7,432 nt of DNA from PXAP01 sp046483315. GTDB lineage: Bacteria > Bacteroidota > Bacteroidia > Bacteroidales > PUMT01. A program made the translations under genes and the position numbers. Below, one piece after another: positions 1 through 6,058 of this stretch. The stretch is taken from positions 1-7,432 of the forward strand of contig JAWODJ010000046.1 in assembly GCA_046483315.1 (NCBI GenBank), in the 5' to 3' direction. Positions within the stretch are counted from its first letter, which is position 1, and each line of letters opens with the position of its first letter. The notes beneath the pieces are model-generated. The model worked only from the letters and a program-made list of their open reading frames with translations. It searched no databases and was not told where the DNA came from.

Positions 1-83
1 TAAACTATTGCTGCTAAATTTCGAGTATTCCATGAACTAGCATCTATTTTAGTTAAAGGTGTTCCCGCAAATACATTGCGCAT
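1..83 (-). CDS. Possible start of an unrecognised gene, cut by the window edge
   Basis: A minus-strand frame opens with ATG (MRNVFAG...) five bases past the stop of the truncated mutase gene and stays open for 27 codons to the window edge. I do not recognise the peptide. There is no Shine-Dalgarno match, but the leader is A/T-rich like those of the other genes here. The frame also stays open upstream of this ATG, back to a TGA near position 144 inside the mutase gene, so the true start may differ. A plus-strand frame (4-87) is open across the same bases, so strand is uncertain. It may be the edge of an inserted element or a gene joined by rearrangement; 27 codons are too few to settle whether it is a gene at all. 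Confidence 0.25.
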   Translation of the reverse strand, partial: MRNVFAGTPLTKIDASSWNTRNLAAIV

Positions 84-88
84 ATAAG

Positions 89-1084
89 TTATATTATGAG
101 TTTTAAATGACTTGAAATTAACTGTGGTACATCCATTTCTTCAAGCACCCTTACTTTCCCTTCAATATCTCCGTCTTCTCCTTTCTTATCAGGATCCTTG
201 TAATGGGAAAAAATGAAATCATATTCCTTCATGGCCTTAACGGTATCTTTCAGAATATCGTCAGGTGTAACAGGTTCCGAGAACACTTTCATGCCCAGCA
301 ACCTTGCTATTCCGCGATACATCGGATGTCCGGCAACTGCTACAGGGTTAAGGCGATATCTTTTTTCAAACGATGGCCAGTCCGGCAGCCGGGCAAAGCC
401 ACGACTGATGAGCATATTGGCAGGGGATTCATTTTTCAGGATTTTCCTGATCTGATCGAAAATATCACTGACAATGCCGGCAGACTTACTATCTCCGTAC
501 GGAGCCCGTGCAGGATCAAGTGGTTTTTTACCAGTTTCCTGAGGATCTGTATCTCCGACATCTGCCGTGAGTCCCTCGCCTCTCAGAACCAAAAGAGCAC
601 GGTGTTCTGATTCAGTTTCAAAAAACACTTCTGCTCCCTTAACTTCTATTTTTTGTCTGATCTTTTCTATAAGCTTCTTATTTGTATCTGTTGAAATCCT
701 GCCCGCCCGGCGATCAGTAACTCTCCCGTCTTTATCAACAGTACAAAAGTTCATTCGGGCCGCAACATCTTTTTTCTCAAGTGAAAATCCAATGCCCAGT
801 GCACTTAACACACCACGGCCAATCTGATAAACCAAAGGATCATATCCAAAGAGTCCAAGGTGTCCCGGACCGCTGCCCGGAGTTATCCCGGGGCTCACAG
901 GATGAGCCAGACCGAGTGCGGATCGTGAAGCAAGTCTGTCCATATTCGGAGTTCGGGCAATCTGCAAAGCAGTTCCCCGACCATCATTATCAATATCTCC
1001 CAGTCCGTCAAGAACCAGCATAACGATCCGTTTGTCATTAACTTCTGCGATTGAGGTAATAATATCTCCAAATCTGTCTTCCAT
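89..1084 (-). CDS. apgM: Archaeal-type 2,3-bisphosphoglycerate-independent phosphoglycerate mutase, C-terminally truncated
   Basis: This is a member of the alkaline-phosphatase-like ApgM family, which interconverts 3- and 2-phosphoglycerate in cytoplasmic glycolysis using two metal ions. Visible motifs are LDGLGD (25-30, metal-binding D26), TPNMDRLA (45-52), PGSGPGHLGLFGYDP (69-83, with S71 as the expected phosphoserine nucleophile), GRGVLSALG (89-97), DRRAGRIS (124-131) and HYKDPDKKGEDGD (294-306, metal-ligand region). Family similarity runs to VLEEMD (313-318) and then breaks. The last 13 residues are unrelated, and the roughly 70-80 residue end carrying the TGDHS metal ligands is absent (331 aa against about 400). 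Neither other minus-strand frame resumes it, so this is not a simple frameshift. The start lies 33 bases past ligA, suggesting cotranscription. The gene is probably inactive. Family assignment is firm; the closely related proposed homoserine kinase group is the main alternative. Confidence 0.88.
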   Translation of the reverse strand: MEDRFGDIITSIAEVNDKRIVMLVLDGLGDIDNDGRGTALQIARTPNMDRLASRSALGLAHPVSPGITPGSGPGHLGLFGYDPLVYQIGRGVLSALGIGFSLEKKDVAARMNFCTVDKDGRVTDRRAGRISTDTNKKLIEKIRQKIEVKGAEVFFETESEHRALLVLRGEGLTADVGDTDPQETGKKPLDPARAPYGDSKSAGIVSDIFDQIRKILKNESPANMLISRGFARLPDWPSFEKRYRLNPVAVAGHPMYRGIARLLGMKVFSEPVTPDDILKDTVKAMKEYDFIFSHYKDPDKKGEDGDIEGKVRVLEEMDVPQLISSHLKLII

Positions 1085-1117
1085 AACACTTATATTTTTT
1101 ATCAGTTATCTTATATC

Positions 1118-3172
1118 TCAGGTAATAAGCTTTTTAAATTTCTTTTCATCAAGAATTTTAACTTTCCGTTTTTTTGCTTCGTCCAGTTTACTCCCGGGTT
1201 CCCTGCCTGCAATAACATAATCGGTATTATTGCTTACGCTTGAGGTGGCTCTTCCCCCAAGTGATTCAATCTTCTCTTCTGCTTCACTTCGTGTAAATTC
1301 ATCCAGCTCTCCGGTGAGTACAAAGGTTTTACCTTCCAGTTTTTTTGATTGTGACGTTTTTTCCTTAAAAACCTTCACACCTGCTTTTTTCAGCTCATCG
1401 ATCATCATCAGATTATCCTTGTTATTAAAAAAGTGGTTAATACTCTCTGCTATTTCCGGACCTATTTCCCTTATACCTGCCAACTCATCGTATGAAGCAT
1501 CTGTTATTTTATCCAAAGTCCCGAATTCTCTTGCAAGTACTCCGGCAACATGCCTGCCGACGTGTCTGATACCGAGAGCATACAGAAATACAGATAATTG
1601 GGCTTTTTTTGAATCCTGTATAGCCTTGTAAAGTTTCTGTGAAGATTTTTCAGCAAACCCGTCCAGTTTCTTAAAATCAGATGGATTGAGATGATACAGA
1701 TCCGGGATACGGTTTATCATACCCATGTCAACCAGCGACTCAATAATCTTCTCTCCCAGATTTTCTATGTTCATGGCATCCCTGGATGCGAAATGACTTA
1801 AGCTCCCTTTCATCTGGGCTTTACAAGATAATCCTGCCGGACAAACAACATATGCTCCTTCGCGTACCACTTTTGTATTGCATACCGGACATCGATCAGG
1901 CATTTTAAATGGATTTCCGCGTTTTTTCCCCGGTTCGTCGATACGCCCGGCAATTTCAGGTATTACATCTCCGGCACGAATCACACGGACTTTATCTCCC
2001 GGACGCACATCTTTCTTTTTCAGTTCCTCCTCATTATGCAAAGTTGCACGACTTACTGTAACACCACCAACTTCAACAGGCTCAAGTAGAGCTACGGGGG
2101 TTAGAATTCCTGTTCTGCCTACCTGTATGATTATCTCCCTGAGAACGGTTATCTCTTTCCTGGGTTCGAACTTCCAGGCAAATGCCCATCGCGGGCTGCG
2201 GTGACGGGTACCTAATTCTTCCCTGAGTTTCCGGTTATCCAGCTTTATTACTATGCCGTCAATCTCATAGGGTAATTCCTCACGTTTCCCGGACATATTC
2301 TCATAAAAATCAGTTATCTCCTCAAAGTTACTGCACTTCCGGTTCTCCCGGTTGGTTTTTAAACCCCAGTCAGTGAACCTTCTAAGCATATCCTGGTGAC
2401 TTTCAAAATCACCGTCATTACTGTCAATAATCTCGTAGAAAAAAATATCCAATGGCTTATCCGCAACCTTCCCTGAATCCAGTTGTCTCACCATTCCTGC
2501 TGCAGCATTCCGTGCATTGGCAAATGGCTTCTCCCCCCTTTCTATGCGGTTTTTATTTAGCTTCTGAAAACCCTCTTTACCCATATATATTTCACCTCTC
2601 ACCGATAAAAATTCAGGGTACTGACTGTTCCGGTTCAGTCTCAGCGGTACAGAACGGATTGTTTTGACATTTTCCGAAATATCTTCGCCTGTTTTGCCAT
2701 CCCCCCTGGTAGCACCGTAGCTAAAAGTCCCTTTCTCATAAACAATCTCTACTGATAATCCGTCAAACTTCGGTTCAACAAAAAAATCCGGATTCCACTT
2801 TTCTGTTCTGCGCCATACATATTTCACAAAATCGCTAACTTCATCTTTATTAACGGATGAATTCAGACTCAGCATAGTGGCAACATGGTCTTTCTTTTTT
2901 AATTTATCAACCGGAGGTGCTCCCACTTTTCTTGTTGGAGATATATCAGACTTAAAATCAGGGAATCTTTTTTCGAGTTTTAAAAGCCGGTCAAAAAGCT
3001 GATCATATTTGCTATCGGATATAACCGGATCATTTTTGATATAATAAAAATAATCATGATGTTCTATCGCCTCACGCAACTGTTCAATCTCCTTCCCGGC
3101 CTCTTTTTCAGACATGTTTTCCAACTTTTTCAATTCAGGAAAAGGAGTCTTTATAAAAGGATTTTTTCTCAT
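1118..3172 (-). CDS. ligA: NAD-dependent DNA ligase LigA
   Basis: Seals 3'-OH/5'-phosphate nicks using NAD+ during replication and repair. The 684-residue length is normal and all family domains are present. The Ia NAD-binding region is at about 20-90 (HHDYFYY, SDSKYDQL). The adenylation domain has EPKFDG (133-138, K135 being the AMP-accepting lysine), ATRGDGKTGEDISENV (154-169), ARNAAAGMVRQLD (220-232) and PYEIDGIVIK (301-310). The OB fold starts near VGRTGILTPVA (351-361) and includes RAGDVIPEI (399-407). A four-cysteine zinc finger uses C428, C431, C444 and C450. Helix-hairpin-helix repeats span about 460-585 and a BRCT domain about 609-684. The start is ambiguous: M20 (codon at 3115-3113) begins a sequence resembling usual LigA N-termini, so the first 19 residues may be untranslated or a short extension. 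The gene follows mutM by 16 bases. It looks intact and active; whether it is the only ligase of the cell cannot be seen here. Confidence 0.97.
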   Translation of the reverse strand: MRKNPFIKTPFPELKKLENMSEKEAGKEIEQLREAIEHHDYFYYIKNDPVISDSKYDQLFDRLLKLEKRFPDFKSDISPTRKVGAPPVDKLKKKDHVATMLSLNSSVNKDEVSDFVKYVWRRTEKWNPDFFVEPKFDGLSVEIVYEKGTFSYGATRGDGKTGEDISENVKTIRSVPLRLNRNSQYPEFLSVRGEIYMGKEGFQKLNKNRIERGEKPFANARNAAAGMVRQLDSGKVADKPLDIFFYEIIDSNDGDFESHQDMLRRFTDWGLKTNRENRKCSNFEEITDFYENMSGKREELPYEIDGIVIKLDNRKLREELGTRHRSPRWAFAWKFEPRKEITVLREIIIQVGRTGILTPVALLEPVEVGGVTVSRATLHNEEELKKKDVRPGDKVRVIRAGDVIPEIAGRIDEPGKKRGNPFKMPDRCPVCNTKVVREGAYVVCPAGLSCKAQMKGSLSHFASRDAMNIENLGEKIIESLVDMGMINRIPDLYHLNPSDFKKLDGFAEKSSQKLYKAIQDSKKAQLSVFLYALGIRHVGRHVAGVLAREFGTLDKITDASYDELAGIREIGPEIAESINHFFNNKDNLMMIDELKKAGVKVFKEKTSQSKKLEGKTFVLTGELDEFTRSEAEEKIESLGGRATSSVSNNTDYVIAGREPGSKLDEAKKRKVKILDEKKFKKLIT

Positions 3173-3188
3173 TATTGAAGCTCATTAA

Positions 3189-3971
3189 TTATTTTTTACC
3201 CTGGCAATCCGGACAATAGTAGCCCGTGCGACCGGATATCCTGATTTTCTTGACCTTCCCCTTGCAAACCGGACATTTTTCACCTTCCCTGCGCCTGGGC
3301 AGTAAAAAAGAATCAGGCAACTTTGATACTTCAGCATGCTTTTTTATTGCTGTTTTCAGAACACTTCTCATCTGATCATAGATTTCCCTGCCCTGAGCCT
3401 CTGTTATTTCATCTGATGGTTGTTTGGGATATATGCGTGATTGAAAAAGGATTTCATCTGCATAAACGTTTCCTATACCTGCAATAACCGATTGATCGGT
3501 AATGAAACTTTTAACCATTGACCTGCTTTTCTTCAGGGCATTCATAAAATCTTCCTTATTGATCTCAAGGGCATCGGGACCAAGCTCATGTTCAATCAAA
3601 AAATTTTCTAAATCATCAGTTAATTCAACCTGACCCAGTTTCCGTTTACTTACATAATATAATCTGTGATCATTCTCCAGATTAAAGGAGCATTTTGCAT
3701 ATCCTGGGGCATCTTTGTTTCTGGCTGCATATTTAAGATAGCCGGTCATCCCAAAATGCATAACCACAGCATGTTTATTCTCAGTAAACAAAAACAGATA
3801 CTTCCCCCTTCTGAATGTATCTTTTAATTTATTTCCTGAAAGATACTTGTTAAACGTGGCCTGTGAAGTATCCAGAAAATCGCTGTCATTTATATCAACA
3901 GATTCAATAGCCTGACCGGCAGCTTTTTCTGCCTCCTGTCTGAAAATTTCTACATCTGGTAATTCCGGCAT
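3189..3971 (-). CDS. mutM: Formamidopyrimidine-DNA glycosylase / Nei-family protein
   Basis: A base-excision repair glycosylase with AP-lyase activity that removes oxidised bases such as 8-oxoguanine and formamidopyrimidines. The N-terminus is MPELPDVE. After methionine removal, Pro1 is the Schiff-base nucleophile and Glu2 a catalytic acid, while the residue equivalent to Glu5 of Escherichia coli Fpg is Asp. Other marks are RRGKYL (54-59, conserved beta-hairpin lysine K57), HFGMTG (72-77), the helix-two-turn-helix with IAGIGNVYADEILF (163-176), and a C-terminal zinc finger with C233, C236, C253, C256 and SGRTGYYCPDCQ (246-257) containing the phosphate-contacting arginine R248. The lesion-loop segment reads SKRKLG (108-113) where classical Fpg has RRFG. 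Length (260) is typical. It lies 48 bases after the BON gene and 16 before ligA, in an operon-like run that pairs the first and last steps of base-excision repair. Fpg versus Nei-like substrate range is not settled by sequence alone. Confidence 0.94.
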   Translation of the reverse strand: MPELPDVEIFRQEAEKAAGQAIESVDINDSDFLDTSQATFNKYLSGNKLKDTFRRGKYLFLFTENKHAVVMHFGMTGYLKYAARNKDAPGYAKCSFNLENDHRLYYVSKRKLGQVELTDDLENFLIEHELGPDALEINKEDFMNALKKSRSMVKSFITDQSVIAGIGNVYADEILFQSRIYPKQPSDEITEAQGREIYDQMRSVLKTAIKKHAEVSKLPDSFLLPRRREGEKCPVCKGKVKKIRISGRTGYYCPDCQGKK

Positions 3972-4019
3972 CTCAAATCGTTTTAAATTTAAGAACTGAA
4001 AATTATCTTCATCATGACA

Positions 4020-4685
4020 CTAAACTACTGTAATATCATCCAGAACATCAACTACACCGGCGGTGTACATTGCAATTTTGTTTGCCTTGTTCTTCTCATT
4101 ATACCCGGGTAAAACACCACTTAAACGGACCACTCCTTCATTTGAACTTACAGTGATCTGATCATAATCAGATATGCCACTTCTCTTCAGGGTGTTTTTA
4201 ATGTCTTTTTCAATATCAGTGTCAATAATAGATTTTGCTATATGTACCTGCAGATTATTAATCACCTCTATAACTCCGCGGGTATCCAGTACTATATCTT
4301 CGGCATGTTTTTTCTCCCAGTATGATCCTGTAAAACCAGAAAGAGTTACGATACCTTCTATTACATCAACTTTAATATTAACTGCATTTATTCGACTGTT
4401 AGAAATCAGTTTGCTTTCTATATTTTCGGTAATCTCCTGATCAGTGGGTCTGGTAACATCAGAAGGTATCTCCACCTTTAAATAGTTTTCTACCCTGGTA
4501 ACACCGGGCACTTCATAAACATTCTTTTCGGCAGCTACTTTTGAAGCATAAGTGGGCACAGTTCCTTTTAACAGGACAGTGCCATCTTTAATATTAACGT
4601 ATACTTCATTGGCATTAACACTATTATCCCAGGTTAACTGGTCAATAATATCCTGTTTTTTGATTTCTTCCGGAGTAGGACTCAT
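4020..4685 (-). CDS. Protein of three tandem BON domains, no signal peptide
   Basis: BON domains are about 60-70 residue alpha/beta modules thought to bind phospholipid or other ligands, found in OsmY-type osmotic-stress proteins and secretins. Three copies fill this protein at about 9-73, 82-149 and 155-221. Each has a helix, a strand ending in a conserved glycine motif (DGTVLLKGTV, EGIVTLSGFT, EGVVRLSGVL), a second helix, and a final strand after GV (GVTRVENYLKVEI, GVIEVINNLQVHI, GVVDVLDDITVV). There is no N-terminal hydrophobic segment: the protein starts MSPTPEEIKKQDI, so it should be cytoplasmic, unlike periplasmic OsmY. It is the first gene of the tight run leading into mutM, ligA and apgM, and a promoter-like sequence with repeated palindromic elements precedes it. 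Family assignment is firm; the ligand and role are unknown, with a stress-related role inferred only from the family and neighbours. Confidence 0.92.
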   Translation of the reverse strand: MSPTPEEIKKQDIIDQLTWDNSVNANEVYVNIKDGTVLLKGTVPTYASKVAAEKNVYEVPGVTRVENYLKVEIPSDVTRPTDQEITENIESKLISNSRINAVNIKVDVIEGIVTLSGFTGSYWEKKHAEDIVLDTRGVIEVINNLQVHIAKSIIDTDIEKDIKNTLKRSGISDYDQITVSSNEGVVRLSGVLPGYNEKNKANKIAMYTAGVVDVLDDITVV

Positions 4686-4714
4686 AATAAATGTTTTTTT
4701 ATCATTATTAATAG

Positions 4715-4748
4715 ATTATATTGCTTTCATGCAAATCCCGGATATCCG
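4715..4748 (-). promoter_or_regulatory. Candidate promoter and operator of the BON-mutM-ligA-apgM operon
   Basis: On the minus strand a perfect TATAAT (4720-4715) lies 30 bases before the BON start codon, predicting transcription from about 4708 and a leader of about 22 bases. No good TTGACA exists at the right distance. That position is instead occupied by the perfect palindrome CGGATATCCG (4748-4739), centred near -35. A protein bound there would either replace the -35 contact as an activator or block polymerase. This is pattern reading only; a Bacteroidota-type -33/-7 promoter could lie elsewhere in the gap. Confidence 0.4.
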
Positions 4749-4792
4749 TTTTGATTCATATTTAATTAGCTGAAGGATATTCCGTTTATGAT
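4740..4792. repeat. Two imperfect direct copies of a GGATAT(T)CCGTTT element
   Basis: GGATATCCGTTTTGAT (4740-4755) recurs as GGATATTCCGTTTATGAT (4775-4792), about 35-36 bases away, in the 152-base gap before the BON gene. The copies differ by an extra T in the core and an extra A in the tail. The core of each is a dyad (GGATATCC or GGAtaTTCC). The spacing and the position of the first copy over the -35 region suggest paired binding sites of one regulator. Chance cannot be excluded for such short elements. Confidence 0.45.
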
Positions 4793-4837
4793 GAAATCTA
4801 ACAGCTTTACTTCCCAAACAGGTAAATATGAAAAGAA

Positions 4838-5569
4838 CTACATTTTAAACAGTGAACGAAGTTTACCGGCATTTTTAACAGCGTTGCCATGCTGGTCATT
4901 GTTAAAATAAATATAAAGGCTCTTAACACCGCTAAGCTTGTCAAATCTCTTTTTCCATTCCTTTAATTCCGAATCGGTATATAAATAATTATACCAGGTA
5001 CTTTTCCCATGAAAACGCATATAAACGACCTTACTGGTTACAACCTGGTCTTCAGGCAATCCGTTGGGGCCGGAGATAATACAATAAGTAACATCCTCGT
5101 CCCTAAGAACATTATATACTGCTTTATCAAACCATGATGCATGACGAAATTCAATTACATGTTCTATTTCATGATTCAGCTTCCTGCAGAAAGCCTTTAG
5201 TTTGTCAATATCTTTATGCAGATTACCTGGTAATTGCCAAAGAATGCAATCCACTTTTTTCGATACAGCATTAAGGGTTTTACTAAATTCATCAAGTCTT
5301 TCAATAAACTGCTCATCAATTTTAAGTTTTTTAAGATGAGTAAAATATCGATTGGCTTTAATTGAAAATCTGAATTCATCAGGTGTTTCCTTCAACCATT
5401 TTTTTAAATATGGTTCCTTTGGAAATGAATAAAAGGTATTATTTATTTCTACTGTATTAAAATGCGAGGAATAGTATTTCAGCCATTGATCTTCTGAAAG
5501 ATCTTCCGGGTAGAATACTTCTTTCCATTCGGGATAGTTATATCCGCTGCATCCTATATATAAATTCAT
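4838..5569 (-). CDS. DUF72 (YecE-like) family protein
   Basis: A member of the widespread DUF72 family of TIM-barrel-like proteins with no established biochemical function. The family signatures appear in order: GCSGYNYPEW (6-15), FYP (19-21), FNTVEINNTFYSFP (37-50), FSIKANRYFTHLKKL (68-82), ILWQLP (109-114), IEFRHASWF (139-147), YMRFHG (183-188) and YIYFNNDQHGNAVKNA (219-234). The 243 residues match the usual family size and the protein looks intact and cytoplasmic. It is transcribed in the same direction as the BON gene but separated by 152 bases holding a candidate promoter, so it is probably its own unit or a weakly linked one. There is no Shine-Dalgarno match; the leader is A/T-rich and carries two small dyads. 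Occurrence beside repair and stress genes fits the gene content often seen around this family, but gives no function. Confidence 0.94.
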   Translation of the reverse strand: MNLYIGCSGYNYPEWKEVFYPEDLSEDQWLKYYSSHFNTVEINNTFYSFPKEPYLKKWLKETPDEFRFSIKANRYFTHLKKLKIDEQFIERLDEFSKTLNAVSKKVDCILWQLPGNLHKDIDKLKAFCRKLNHEIEHVIEFRHASWFDKAVYNVLRDEDVTYCIISGPNGLPEDQVVTSKVVYMRFHGKSTWYNYLYTDSELKEWKKRFDKLSGVKSLYIYFNNDQHGNAVKNAGKLRSLFKM

Positions 5570-5582
5570 AAGTCATAATTAA

Positions 5583-5638
5583 CTGCTATAAGCAGATGCA
5601 ATTCATATACCATTTAATATTTCTATTAGAAATAATAA
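5583..5638. promoter_or_regulatory. Two dyads in the leader of the DUF72 gene
   Basis: A small dyad CTGCT-ATA-AGCAG (5583-5595) sits 14 bases before the start codon and could form a hairpin near the translation start. Further upstream, 5614-5638 is an imperfect palindrome of 25 bases. Its core is TATTTCT-ATT-AGAAATA, its arms continue as TTA...TAA, and 10 of 11 arm positions pair around one A/A mismatch. It overlaps the region where the -35 and spacer would lie if TATATG (minus strand, 5609-5604) were the -10. It could be an operator, but A/T-rich DNA yields such palindromes by chance. Confidence 0.3.
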
Positions 5639-5832
5639 CCGGCAATTCTCTGCTGAGCCGCACCAGCCTTTAATTAATTGGCCATTATGAAATTTTATTA
5701 ACAAAACAACCCAGGAAAAATTTTTACGCATCTGATGAAATATTACTCATTAACTGTTAAATAAATCCACACTCTTCAAAAAAGCTTATTGCTGTTATAC
5801 CAGACCTCTTCTTATTAAGTAAGCATCATTAA

Positions 5833-6042
5833 GGTTTGGATGTTTATAGTTTATGGGAATCACTTGAAGCGATAAGGGATTATTTAGATAAAAATGATCC
5901 CGGTATGCCGGAAACTTCAGATAAGGCAAGTGAAGTAAAAATAATGTGAGGAGCTGTCAGAAGAATTAAAGCAAAAGGCAATATTCCCGGTAACCGGCTC
6001 ATAAATGATGTATGCCCGAATACCTGTAAAGACAGCCGGTAA
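5833..6042 (+). pseudogene. Plus-strand gene remnant, unidentified
   Basis: Reading plus-strand codons from 5833 gives a protein-like stretch (GLDVYSLWESLEAIRDYLDK and on to SEVKIM) ending at TGA 5947-5949. Beyond it two continuations look coding. Staying in frame gives GAVRRIKAKGNIPGNRL to TAA at 6040-6042. Dropping one base near 5947 gives EELSEELKQKAIFPVTGS to a stop at 6001-6003, the more helix-like option. No ATG opens the frame, and a TAA lies just before it at 5830-5832. Charged helical composition, unlike the A/T-rich spacer to its left, suggests the decayed end of a gene convergent with the peptidase gene. The family is not recognised, and chance reading frames remain possible. Confidence 0.3.
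5993..6040. repeat. Seven-base inverted repeat ACCGGCT / AGCCGGT
   Basis: ACCGGCT (5993-5999) and AGCCGGT (6034-6040) are perfect inverted copies around 34 bases, just past the stop of the M23 peptidase gene. A smaller CCGG-TAA-CCGG dyad (5987-5997) overlaps the left arm. Together they could fold at the 3' end of that transcript, but no T-run follows a tight GC stem, so it is not a standard terminator. Confidence 0.3.
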
Positions 6043-6058
6043 ACCTGATCAAAATATT

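Larger units (their letters stand above)
5570..6058. other. 489-base gap with no intact gene
   Basis: This stretch separates the DUF72 start from the stop of the M23 peptidase gene. The half next to DUF72 (5570-5800) is A/T-rich, carries dyads and should hold its promoter. The half next to the peptidase (about 5833-6042) has plus-strand coding character broken by a TGA, listed separately. I found no tRNA-like cloverleaf, no convincing rho-independent terminator and no minus-strand reading frame worth calling. Confidence 0.6.

Noticed and set aside
66..80. CGCAA-ATACA-TTGCG inverted repeat as a mobile-element end
   Set aside because: Five-base arms are too short and lie about 50 bases from the mutase breakpoint, so they do not define an element boundary.
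89..135. A simple frameshift as the cause of the mutase truncation
   Set aside because: Neither alternative minus-strand frame after codon 318 restores ApgM-like sequence; one hits a stop almost at once and the other is unrelated.
203..827. Plus-strand reading frames of 80-135 codons opposite the mutase gene
   Set aside because: They are antisense shadows of a gene with clear family motifs, and their translations show no domain character.
1230..2667. Plus-strand frames of 71-133 codons opposite ligA
   Set aside because: They overlap conserved ligase motifs on the other strand and have serine/leucine-rich shadow composition.
4174..4773. Plus-strand frames of 73 and 88 codons opposite and beside the BON gene
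   Set aside because: The hydrophobic translations arise from the antisense of repeated BON strands, and no independent start or leader signal is seen.
5197..5379. Second minus-strand frame inside DUF72
   Set aside because: It is an out-of-frame overlap of a well-matched DUF72 coding region.
5947..5949. Reassigned or selenocysteine UGA in the plus-strand remnant
   Set aside because: All other genes read as full-length proteins under the standard code, the codon sits in an unconvincing remnant, and no selenocysteine-type hairpin was evident after it.
5987..6040. Rho-independent terminator of the peptidase gene
   Set aside because: The inverted repeats are short or widely spaced, and no uninterrupted T-run follows a GC-rich stem on the minus strand.
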